From NCBI GenBank assembly GCA_937893815.1, contig CALCSH010000541.1, positions 1 through 7,603 of the forward strand: a DNA stretch of 7,603 nt. Direction: 5' to 3'. Shown here one piece after another: positions 1-6,030 of the stretch. A program made the position numbers and the translations under genes. Source of the stretch: an uncultured Anaerolineae bacterium (GTDB lineage: Bacteria; Chloroflexota; Anaerolineae; Anaerolineales; UBA11858). The notes under the pieces are model-generated. The model was given only the letters and a program-made list of their open reading frames with translations, had not been told where the DNA came from and ran no database searches. How positions within the stretch are numbered: position 1 is the first letter of the stretch; every line of letters starts with the position of its first letter.

Positions 1-1
1 T

Positions 2-1741
2 TCTCTGGGTTGGCGTTATGCGCACGTCACTTATATTCCCGCCCGCGATGCAAACGGAGAAATCACCCACTGTATCGTTGTCACGCTCGACATTACGGAA
101 CAAAATCGCGTTGAAAGCGAAATCCAGTTATTAGCCAAATTCCCCAGCGAAAACCCAAATCCGGTTCTTCGCATTGCCAGCGAAGGAGCGATAATCTATG
201 CCAATGCTGCCAGCCAGGATCTATTGGCCTACTGGGGTTGCAAGGTCGATGAATTGCTGCCTTCCGATATTCGAAATATTGTTATCGAATGTCGCGAATC
301 AGGCCAGCCCCAAGCCATCGAAATGGCCATCAACGAACGCATTTTTGTATTCACCCTCTTGCCGGTGGTGGATGCGGGGTATGTAAATCTCTACGGACGC
401 GATATCAGTGCACAAATTCAGGCGGAACGTCGCTATCGGGTATTATTTGATAATGCTCCAAATGCCATCGTAGTTGTAGATAAGGAAGGCATCATTCAAC
501 AGGTCAATAACCAAACCCTGAAGATGTTCGGCTACAATCGGGATGAATTAATTAATACACCGGTTGAATGCCTAATTCCACAGATGTTGCGCGAACGACA
601 CATTTCACTTCGAAATTCTTTCTACAATTCCCCCTATGAACGTGTCTCCGACTTGGGCATGGAACTTACGGCGCAGCATAAAAATGGCACAATTCTCTCG
701 GTAGAAATCAGCCTGAGCGCCATGGATACGCCAGATGGACAACTGGCAACCGCAATTATTCGCGATATCAGCGCCCGAAAATTGGCTGAAAGCGAAGTGA
801 TAAAGCTCTCACTAGTAGCCAAAGAAACCGCCGATGCTGTCGTTATCACCGATAGCGATGGCATCATTCAGTATGTCAACCCATCATTCGAGATTATGAG
901 CGGTTATTCCAGTGCGGAAGCGATTGGCCATACGCCAAGAATTATTAAATCGGGCCAACACACGTCTTCATTTTTTGAGACCCTATGGAACACAATCTTA
1001 GCTGGAGAAAACTATCGAGCCACCATCATCAATCGCAGGAAAAATGGCGAGCTTTTCCATGTAGATCAGAGCATTAATCCAATTCGTGATGAACACGGCA
1101 ATATTACCCATTTTGTATCCACAGCCAAGGATATAACCGAGCGCATAAAAGCCGAGGAAGAAATCAGGCGCTCGAATACGGAATTGGCTCACGCCTACGA
1201 TATCACCCTCGAAGGATGGGCACGCGCCCTCGAACTTCGCGATCAGGAAACCATCGGCCACACCCGCCGTGTCACCGAACTTACCGATCGACTGGCGCGC
1301 AAGATGGGCATCCCGGACAGTGACTTGATCCATGTACGACGCGGGGCGTTATTGCACGATATTGGTAAAATGGGCATCCCGGATCGCATCTTGCACAAAC
1401 CCGGTGAGCTGACATCAGAAGAGTGGGAAATTATGCGCACGCACCCCGTGCTCGCTAATGATATGCTGTCTCCAATCCATTTTTTGCATCCTGCACTCGA
1501 TATTCCTTATCATCACCACGAAAAATGGGATGGGTCCGGCTATCCGTGCGGCTTGAAGGGAGAAGAAATCCCGCTCGTTGCGCGTATCTTTGCCATTATT
1601 GATGTGTATGACGCGCTCACCACTGATCGCCCCTATCGGATAGCATGGTCTCAAGAAACCACTCTTGCCTATATTCGCGAACAAAACGGCATCCATTTTG
1701 ACCCCCAAGTTGTGGAAATCTTCCTCAGTTTTTGGCAATGA
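2..1741 (+). CDS. Multi-PAS HD-GYP domain protein, probable cyclic-di-GMP phosphodiesterase (5'-partial)
   Basis: The reading frame is open from base 2 to the TGA at 1739-1741 (579 residues visible), so the start lies outside the window. The visible part begins with the end of a PAS/PAC unit (residues 1-40, DANGEITHCIVVTLDITE). A second PAS starts near FPSENPNPVLRI (48-138). Two fuller PAS domains follow (about 142-262 and 266-385), each ending in an RDIS or KDITE signature. The C-terminal 185 residues are an HD-GYP domain: His420 (GHTRRV), the HD pair in LLHDIGK (452-453), and an intact HHEKWDGSGYP motif (505-515). HD-GYP domains hydrolyse cyclic-di-GMP to pGpG or GMP, and the complete metal ligand set argues for an active enzyme. 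No membrane segment is visible in this part, so sensing is probably cytosolic through the PAS array; ligands cannot be told from sequence. No GGDEF domain is present. An internal start near 224 would cut a PAS domain and is not credible. The end abuts the tetR promoter with no visible terminator. Confidence 0.93.
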   Translation, partial: SLGWRYAHVTYIPARDANGEITHCIVVTLDITEQNRVESEIQLLAKFPSENPNPVLRIASEGAIIYANAASQDLLAYWGCKVDELLPSDIRNIVIECRESGQPQAIEMAINERIFVFTLLPVVDAGYVNLYGRDISAQIQAERRYRVLFDNAPNAIVVVDKEGIIQQVNNQTLKMFGYNRDELINTPVECLIPQMLRERHISLRNSFYNSPYERVSDLGMELTAQHKNGTILSVEISLSAMDTPDGQLATAIIRDISARKLAESEVIKLSLVAKETADAVVITDSDGIIQYVNPSFEIMSGYSSAEAIGHTPRIIKSGQHTSSFFETLWNTILAGENYRATIINRRKNGELFHVDQSINPIRDEHGNITHFVSTAKDITERIKAEEEIRRSNTELAHAYDITLEGWARALELRDQETIGHTRRVTELTDRLARKMGIPDSDLIHVRRGALLHDIGKMGIPDRILHKPGELTSEEWEIMRTHPVLANDMLSPIHFLHPALDIPYHHHEKWDGSGYPCGLKGEEIPLVARIFAIIDVYDALTTDRPYRIAWSQETTLAYIREQNGIHFDPQVVEIFLSFWQ

Positions 1742-1742
1742 A

Positions 1743-1772
1743 TTGACTTCTTTGCAGAAGTTATGCTATACT
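1743..1772 (+). promoter_or_regulatory. Predicted sigma70-type promoter of the tetR operon
   Basis: TTGACT at 1743-1748 is a near-consensus -35 box. TATACT at 1767-1772 is a near-consensus -10 box, with an 18-base spacer and a TG extension (TGC at 1764-1766). The -35 box begins two bases after the stop codon of the upstream gene. Transcription would start near 1779, inside the palindrome, giving a leader of about 26 bases before the ATG at 1805. Prediction is from sequence only. Confidence 0.7.
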
Positions 1773-1803
1773 CTCCCTACCGACCGGTCGGTAGGGAGAG
1801 TAT
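1768..1803. promoter_or_regulatory. Perfect 36-bp palindromic operator, probably for the adjacent TetR repressor
   Basis: The left arm ATACTCTCCCTACCGACC (1768-1785) is followed with no spacer by its exact reverse complement (1786-1803). The first mismatch is the next base pair, T1767 against C1804. The core ACCGACCGGTCGGT is the kind of GC-rich palindrome bound by dimers of TetR-family proteins. It overlaps the end of the -10 box, the predicted start point and the ribosome site of tetR, so binding should block RNA polymerase. The position immediately before tetR points to autorepression and control of the whole downstream operon. I see no second copy in the window. TetR binding is inferred; the symmetry is read directly. 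Confidence 0.85.
1794..1798 (+). promoter_or_regulatory. tetR ribosome binding site inside the right arm of the operator
   Basis: GGGAG at 1794-1798 lies six bases before ATG 1805 and fixes that codon as the tetR start. It sits in the outer part of the right palindrome arm, so DNA operator and translation signal share the same bases. Confidence 0.65.
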
Positions 1804-1804
1804 C

Positions 1805-2380
1805 ATGTCAAAACAACATATCCTCGAAGCCGCAGCCCAAATCTTTAGTCAAAAAGGCTATCATGCAACTTCCATGCAAGACATAGCCAACGCGGTCGAT
1901 CTCAAAAAAGCCAGTCTCTACCATCACATCTCCAGCAAACAAGAAATCTTACTCGCGCTGCTCGATCGGGCGCTCGACATGGTTATCGAACAAGTCAGCG
2001 ATGCCCTGCGTATCGACGCTCCTTACCCCGATAAGCTTCGCCGCGCCATGTACACCTATCTCGAAACGCTGGTTGAAAATAGCGCACTCTCAGCGGTATT
2101 ACTACTGGAGTATCGCTCGCTGGAGGCCCAGCAATTCACCAACCACGTTGCCCGGCGCGACCGATTCGAGCGTCTGTGGCGCGACCTAATCCAGGCCGGG
2201 GTTGATGAAGGCATCTTCCGCTGCCATGCCCCAGGGCAAGCCACCCGCGCCCTGCTGGGTATGATGAATTGGACCATCACCTGGTACCGCCCCGATGGCC
2301 CCTCCACCCCGCAAGAAATCGCCGACCAATACGCTGGTCTTCTCCTAAACGGCTTCCTGACTCGAGAGGTTGCACAATGA
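1805..2380 (+). CDS. TetR/AcrR-family transcriptional repressor, FadR/KstR2-like
   Basis: A 191-residue protein of normal TetR length. The N-terminal helix-turn-helix spans about residues 3-45, with recognition region MQDIANAVDLKKASLYHHIS (24-43). The rest is the all-helical ligand-binding and dimerisation domain. Its C-terminal part (GMMNWTITWYRPDG near 152-165, then a QYAGLLLNGF helix) resembles TetR proteins such as KstR2 and Thermus FadR that respond to acyl-CoA ligands; this likeness is from memory and unverified. ATG 1805 is chosen over the in-frame ATG at 1763 because it has a ribosome site, begins at the conserved first helix, and follows the predicted transcription start; the longer form would translate the palindrome. 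The gene is first in an operon with a hydrolase and two acyl-CoA dehydrogenase homologues, so it probably represses an acyl-CoA catabolic set and its own gene. The inducer is unknown. Confidence 0.92.
   Translation: MSKQHILEAAAQIFSQKGYHATSMQDIANAVDLKKASLYHHISSKQEILLALLDRALDMVIEQVSDALRIDAPYPDKLRRAMYTYLETLVENSALSAVLLLEYRSLEAQQFTNHVARRDRFERLWRDLIQAGVDEGIFRCHAPGQATRALLGMMNWTITWYRPDGPSTPQEIADQYAGLLLNGFLTREVAQ
2364..2380 (+). promoter_or_regulatory. Ribosome site and ATGA stop-start overlap coupling tetR to the MBL gene
   Basis: GAGAGG at 2364-2369 precedes ATG 2377 by seven bases. The ATGA at 2377-2380 contains both the start of the hydrolase gene and the TGA stop of tetR. This fixes the hydrolase start and implies translational coupling, so both genes are made from one transcript. 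Confidence 0.8.
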
Positions 2381-3444
2381 CCCACGCTCGCCATCTGGAA
2401 GTACACCAGCGCGCCTGCAATCATGAGGTTGTTTTTTTTGAAAGCAGTCACGGGGCACGCATCGCACAAATTCCGCTGGAGGCCTTTTCGGATTTTTGGG
2501 TGTATGCCTATTTGGTGGATGTGGATGATTATTACGTGCTGATCGATAGCGGTTCCGGTTTTGGCAAGAACAATCAACAACTGGAAGCCGGGCTGGCTGC
2601 CGCGGCCGTGGCCTGGCACCGCCCCCTGGGCTTTGATATGCTATCTCACATTCTGATCACCCACGGACATATTGACCACTTTGGGGGTCTGACCTTTCTA
2701 CGCGACAAAACCAAAGCTCCAATCGGCATCCATGAACTCGACCGCCCAAATCTGACCCACACCGAAGAACGCCTCACTCAGATTGCCCGCCGATTGGGTT
2801 GTTTTCTGGCCAATGCCGGTTTGTCCGAAGAAAATATCAACGAACTTACGGATATCTATAAACTCACCAAGCTCAATTATCAACCCGGCCGTGTGGATTT
2901 CACCTACGAAAACATCGGGATGCAACTTGGCCCTTTCGAAATGCTCCACGTGCCAGGGCATAGCGCCGGGCAGGTAGTGATTCGTCTGGATGATGTGCTC
3001 TTTTGTGGCGATCACGTCCTCTCGGATATCAGTCCGCACCAGGCACCCGAGGAACTGGCACTCAGCACCGGGCTGAGTCACTATCTTCAATCCCTGCAAT
3101 CCCTACATAGCTGGGCGACGAATATCCGCCTGACCCTGGGGGGACACAACCAGCCTATCCGCGACCTTCATGGCCGAATTGGTGAAATCCAACAACTCCA
3201 CAAAGACCGGCTTAATAAGATTTTAGCAATTCTGCAGAAACCGCATACCGTACAAGAAGTATCCAAACATTTATTTGGCGCGGTGCATGGCTACAATATT
3301 CTATTGGCCCTGGAGGAGGCCGGCGCGCATGTTGAATATTTGCACCAGCGCGGTTTACTCGAAATAGCAAACCTAACCGAATTTCAAAACAGTGGAGGGC
3401 TTGCGCCAATCCACTATCAAACGCTATCGTACGAACCATTCTAG
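2377..3444 (+). CDS. Metallo-beta-lactamase-fold hydrolase with C-terminal winged helix (LACTB2-like)
   Basis: A 355-residue protein. The metal-binding HxHxDH motif is complete (His96, His98, Asp100, His101 in THGHIDHFGG). The other expected ligands follow in order: His195 (HVPGHSAG), Asp212 (LFCGDH) and His257 (LGGHNQ). All are present, so a di-metal hydrolase is expected. Residues about 275-330 (DRLNKILAIL, HTVQEVSKHLFG, AHVEYLHQRGLLE) match the small winged-helix tail of LACTB2-like MBL proteins. An insert of about 60 residues (130-185) sits between the first and second metal motifs. The superfamily includes glyoxalase II-type thioesterases and nucleases. The placement between an acyl-CoA-type TetR regulator and acyl-CoA dehydrogenases favours a thioester or related small-molecule substrate, but this is inference. 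The in-frame codons upstream of 2377 back to 2269 overlap tetR and are not family-like, so ATG 2377 is preferred. No signal peptide is seen, so the protein is cytosolic. Confidence 0.9.
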   Translation: MTHARHLEVHQRACNHEVVFFESSHGARIAQIPLEAFSDFWVYAYLVDVDDYYVLIDSGSGFGKNNQQLEAGLAAAAVAWHRPLGFDMLSHILITHGHIDHFGGLTFLRDKTKAPIGIHELDRPNLTHTEERLTQIARRLGCFLANAGLSEENINELTDIYKLTKLNYQPGRVDFTYENIGMQLGPFEMLHVPGHSAGQVVIRLDDVLFCGDHVLSDISPHQAPEELALSTGLSHYLQSLQSLHSWATNIRLTLGGHNQPIRDLHGRIGEIQQLHKDRLNKILAILQKPHTVQEVSKHLFGAVHGYNILLALEEAGAHVEYLHQRGLLEIANLTEFQNSGGLAPIHYQTLSYEPF

Positions 3445-3448
3445 GAGG
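3443..3448 (+). promoter_or_regulatory. Strong AGGAGG ribosome site of ACAD-A, overlapping the MBL stop codon
   Basis: AGGAGG at 3443-3448 shares its first two bases with the TAG stop of the preceding gene (3442-3444) and lies five bases before ATG 3454. It fixes the start and ties the gene tightly to the operon. Confidence 0.85.
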
Positions 3449-3453
3449 TACCT

Positions 3454-4548
3454 ATGTATTCTTTCAAACCTTCTGAAGAACAACAAATGCTGATCGATGC
3501 CATCAAGCGTTATGCGATGGACGATTTGCGAGCAGCTGCACGCGAGGCTGAAGAAGAAGGTCACCTGCCCGCCGATCTTGTTGAAAAAGGCTGGGAGTTG
3601 GGTTATTTGCAGGCTTCTACCCCAGAAGCTTACGACGGATTTGGGGAACGCTCTGCTGTCACTGGCGCTCTGGCGCTCGAAGAGCTGGCTTACGGCGATC
3701 TGGCTGGTGCAATGGCCGTGATGACTCCGGCGCTGTTTGCCACGCCTATTTTGCTGGCGGGCAGCGAAGCGCAGAAGAAAGCGTATATTCCCCCCGTGAT
3801 CGAAATGGAATGGAAGCCTTTTACTGCGGCGCTGATGGAACAAAAATTTGATTTTGACCCCAACGATTTGACAACCACCGCCACAATTGAAGGCGACACG
3901 ATTGTGATCAACGGCGAAAAATCATATGTACCCTATGCTGCGGATGCGGAAGCGATGCTGGTATATGCCAATCTGAATGGAGCGACGCAGGCCGTTATCG
4001 TACCCAAAGAAACCACCGGGGTGGCTATTGGCGAGCGTCAGAAATTGCTCGGCCTGAATGCGCTGCCTTTCTACACGGTGAGTTTCCAGAATGTCCATAT
4101 ACCGCTGGAAAACCGCCTTGGAGGTACAGAAGGACACGATTTTGCCCAAATTGTGGCCGCATCGAATGTAGCTCTGGCGGCTATGGCCATTGGCGTTTCG
4201 AGTGCCGCCCTGGATTACGCCATAGAATACGCCAAAGACCGCGATGTTTTTGGTGTCAAAGTGGCGCAAAAACAAGCCATTGCGTTTATGATCGCCGAAA
4301 TGGGCACCACAATCGAAGCCATCCGCCTGCTGGTTTGGGAAGCCGCCTGGATGATTGACGAGGGCAAGCCCGACTCCAGTAAACAGGCCTATTTGGCACT
4401 CTCGGGAGCGATGGACGCCGTCATGATGGTCACGGACCGCGCAGTTCAGATTTTAGGCGGTCACGGCTATATCCGCGAGCATCCTGTTGAGATGTGGATG
4501 CGCAACGGTCGCGGTTTTGCCGCGTTCAATGGATTGGCGATTGTTTAG
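3454..4548 (+). CDS. Acyl-CoA dehydrogenase homologue lacking the catalytic base (ACAD-A), probable non-catalytic partner subunit
   Basis: A 364-residue protein with the full acyl-CoA dehydrogenase layout: N-terminal helices (1-120), beta domain (121-225) and C-terminal helices (226-364). Residues that serve as partner-side FAD contacts in the family are kept: RDVFG (263-267), Gln274 and QILGGHGYIREHPVE (332-346). The own-site motifs are degraded. TEPxxGSD reads MEQKFDFD (128-135). The xITNG flavin segment after NGEK reads YVPYA (158-162). The YEGT catalytic Glu position is Asn359 (FNGLAIV), and the chain ends five residues later, about 10-15 residues short of relatives. The alternative Glu position used by isovaleryl- and long-chain enzymes aligns with Ser237, and the conserved Arg next to it with Asn238. 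It therefore looks catalytically dead alone and may pair with the product at 4672. No frameshift is apparent, since neither reading past the stop nor the other frames restore a family tail. The start is set by AGGAGG five bases upstream. Confidence 0.9.
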   Translation: MYSFKPSEEQQMLIDAIKRYAMDDLRAAAREAEEEGHLPADLVEKGWELGYLQASTPEAYDGFGERSAVTGALALEELAYGDLAGAMAVMTPALFATPILLAGSEAQKKAYIPPVIEMEWKPFTAALMEQKFDFDPNDLTTTATIEGDTIVINGEKSYVPYAADAEAMLVYANLNGATQAVIVPKETTGVAIGERQKLLGLNALPFYTVSFQNVHIPLENRLGGTEGHDFAQIVAASNVALAAMAIGVSSAALDYAIEYAKDRDVFGVKVAQKQAIAFMIAEMGTTIEAIRLLVWEAAWMIDEGKPDSSKQAYLALSGAMDAVMMVTDRAVQILGGHGYIREHPVEMWMRNGRGFAAFNGLAIV

Positions 4549-4671
4549 GAGATAGTTGAGTGGCTGAGTAGTTTCGCAGTTTGGGAGTCGATGGTTTTGC
4601 AACCCGAATTCCCCAACATGCTAGCAAACTAACCAACTATAAAAACTACCCCACTAAAAAACGAGGAAGCT
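4549..4671 (+). other. 123-bp intergenic gap with an imperfect inverted repeat inside the operon
   Basis: This space separates the two dehydrogenase genes, which would be expected to sit close together. ATAGTTG (4552-4558) is answered by CAACTAT (4634-4640), and TAGTTT (4569-4574) by AAACTA (4626-4631), giving a loose inverted repeat of about 90 bases with an unpaired middle. It could be an mRNA hairpin tuning the ratio of the two subunits, or the remains of a small mobile repeat. No convincing promoter was found: TTGCAA at 4597 and TATAAA at 4638 are too far apart (35 bases). A ribosome site (GAGGAAG, 4663-4669) closes the gap. Confidence 0.4.
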
Positions 4672-5916
4672 ATGATTGATTTCGAAACCCCCAAACCCAT
4701 CGAACAGCTCAATAACGTCGTTGAAACGGTTGCTGTGAATATGATGCGCCCGGTTTCACGCGAGATGGACGAAAAAGAGCACGCCATCCCCTGGGATTTC
4801 ATCAACTTCATGCATACGGCGGTGAAATCTATGGGTGGCACATCAATGACCCCCGATTCCGACAAAAGCAAAAAAGATGGCGAAGAAAAACACCCCCCCA
4901 TCGGATACCAACGCCTGGCGCATATGGTTGAGATGTTGGCCTGGGGCGACGCAGGGATGTATCTCTGTATTCCTGGCGGGATGCTGGGCTCCGCGGCTGT
5001 AGCGGCTTCTGGAACCCCGGAGCAGAAGAAACGCTTCCTGAGTCGCTTCATGGGCGAAAAACCCGTTTTCGATGCCATGGCGATGACCGAACCCCAGGCA
5101 GGCTCAGACACTTCGGCCATCCGCTCAAGCGCTGTGCTGGACGAGGCCACCAATGAATGGGTACTCAATGGCGAAAAGATTTTTGTCACCGCCGGGCAAA
5201 AAGCACTGATCGAATCGGATGGCTTCGTAGTCGTCTGGGCGACAATTGACCCCGCAGCAGGACGCGGCGGAATGCGCTCCTTTGTCGTCGAGGCAGGCAC
5301 ACCGGGTTGCAAAGTCACCAAGCAGGAGCATAAACTCGGCATCCGTGCCAGCGATACCGTCTCGATTGTGTTTCAAGATTGCCGCATCCCCTTTGAGAAT
5401 ATTCTCGGCAGTCCAACCGTTGAGAAATCCACCAAAGGCTTCAAGGGTGCCATGGCAACCTTCGATGCTACCCGCCCAATCATTGCCTCACAGGCGGTGG
5501 GCATTGCGCGCGCCACTGTTGAACTCATCAAGGAAGAATTGGCCAAAAACGGAGTCGAAATCCGCTATGGATTACCGCGGCAAAAACTCACCAGCCTGGA
5601 ACGCGATGTGATCGACATGGAGGTAATGCTGCGCTCGGCCTGGCTGCTGACACTCAAATCGTTGTGGATGGCCGATAACAAAATCCATAACCCTAAAGAA
5701 GCATCCATGGCGAAAGTTTACGCCGGGGATATTGTTGTCAAAATCACCCAGAAAGCCGTAGAACTTCTCGGCCCGCTGGGCTATACCCGCGAACTACTGC
5801 TTGAAAAGTGGTTCCGTGATGCCAAGATTACCGATCTATACGAAGGCACCGGCCAAATCAACCGCATGGTCGTGGCTCGAAACATGCTCGGTTACCGCGG
5901 CAGTCAATTGCGCTAA
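4672..5916 (+). CDS. Acyl-CoA dehydrogenase, catalytic-type subunit (ACAD-B)
   Basis: A 414-residue acyl-CoA dehydrogenase, expected to form a trans-2,3 double bond in an acyl-CoA using FAD and to pass electrons to electron-transfer flavoprotein. Own-site motifs are intact: AMTEPQAGSD (137-146), NGEKIFVTAG (167-175), FDATRP with Arg268 (264-269), and the catalytic YEGTGQINR with Glu391 (390-398). The segments that normally reach across to the neighbouring subunit's FAD are changed. RxxFGxxxxxxQ reads VEIRYGLPRQKLT (295-307), without the usual Arg and Gln. QxxGGxG reads ELLGPLG (364-370), with Glu for Gln and Pro for the second Gly. The loop at 61-77 is charged (SDKSKKDGEEKH). The protein therefore probably needs a partner to complete its flavin site, and ACAD-A just upstream has the missing motifs. 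ATG 4672 follows GAGGAAG. The acyl substrate cannot be read from sequence. Confidence 0.93.
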   Translation: MIDFETPKPIEQLNNVVETVAVNMMRPVSREMDEKEHAIPWDFINFMHTAVKSMGGTSMTPDSDKSKKDGEEKHPPIGYQRLAHMVEMLAWGDAGMYLCIPGGMLGSAAVAASGTPEQKKRFLSRFMGEKPVFDAMAMTEPQAGSDTSAIRSSAVLDEATNEWVLNGEKIFVTAGQKALIESDGFVVVWATIDPAAGRGGMRSFVVEAGTPGCKVTKQEHKLGIRASDTVSIVFQDCRIPFENILGSPTVEKSTKGFKGAMATFDATRPIIASQAVGIARATVELIKEELAKNGVEIRYGLPRQKLTSLERDVIDMEVMLRSAWLLTLKSLWMADNKIHNPKEASMAKVYAGDIVVKITQKAVELLGPLGYTRELLLEKWFRDAKITDLYEGTGQINRMVVARNMLGYRGSQLR

Positions 5917-6030
5917 AATACAAATGTCCCCAAATCTTCTCCTGCCAGGATCACCAAGTGCGGTAAAATTTGCCATGAATAAAAACCAACAAAAATGCTA
6001 CCATTGCCAATCATCTAGGAGGTATTTATC
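5917..6030 (+). promoter_or_regulatory. Intergenic region with possible -10 box and strong ribosome site for the phosphofructokinase gene
   Basis: TAAAAT at 5964-5969, about 60 bases before the start codon, is a plausible -10 hexamer. A second TAAAAT (5914-5919) overlaps the ACAD-B stop codon. No clear -35 box accompanies either, so the promoter call is weak. AGGAGG (6017-6022) lies eight bases before ATG 6031 and fixes that start. No terminator hairpin for the upstream operon is visible, so read-through into the next gene is possible. Confidence 0.4.

Noticed and set aside
1768..1803. The palindrome as a rho-independent terminator of the HD-GYP gene
   Set aside because: There is no loop and no T-run after it; the following bases are the tetR start codon region.
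1763..1804. Longer TetR start at the in-frame ATG 1763
   Set aside because: It lies inside the predicted promoter, has no ribosome site, and would translate the palindrome; family similarity begins at 1805.
2269..2376. N-terminal extension of the MBL hydrolase into tetR
   Set aside because: The extra 36 residues are a shifted reading of tetR codons with no family resemblance; ATG 2377 has a ribosome site and an ATGA overlap.
2056..2619. A 187-codon antisense open frame across the tetR/MBL junction
   Set aside because: It lies opposite two well-supported genes, shows no family motif, and has no ribosome site.
4546..4632. Frameshift or stop mutation truncating ACAD-A
   Set aside because: Reading through the TAG gives EIVEWLSSFAVWES and a stop at 4630, and the other frames stop at once; none resembles the family tail. 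The active-site changes upstream also argue for a true, diverged end.
4629..5342. A 237-codon antisense open frame opposite ACAD-B
   Set aside because: It is rich in Ser, Cys and Pro with no recognisable domain and no start signal; it mirrors the strong codon bias of the real gene.
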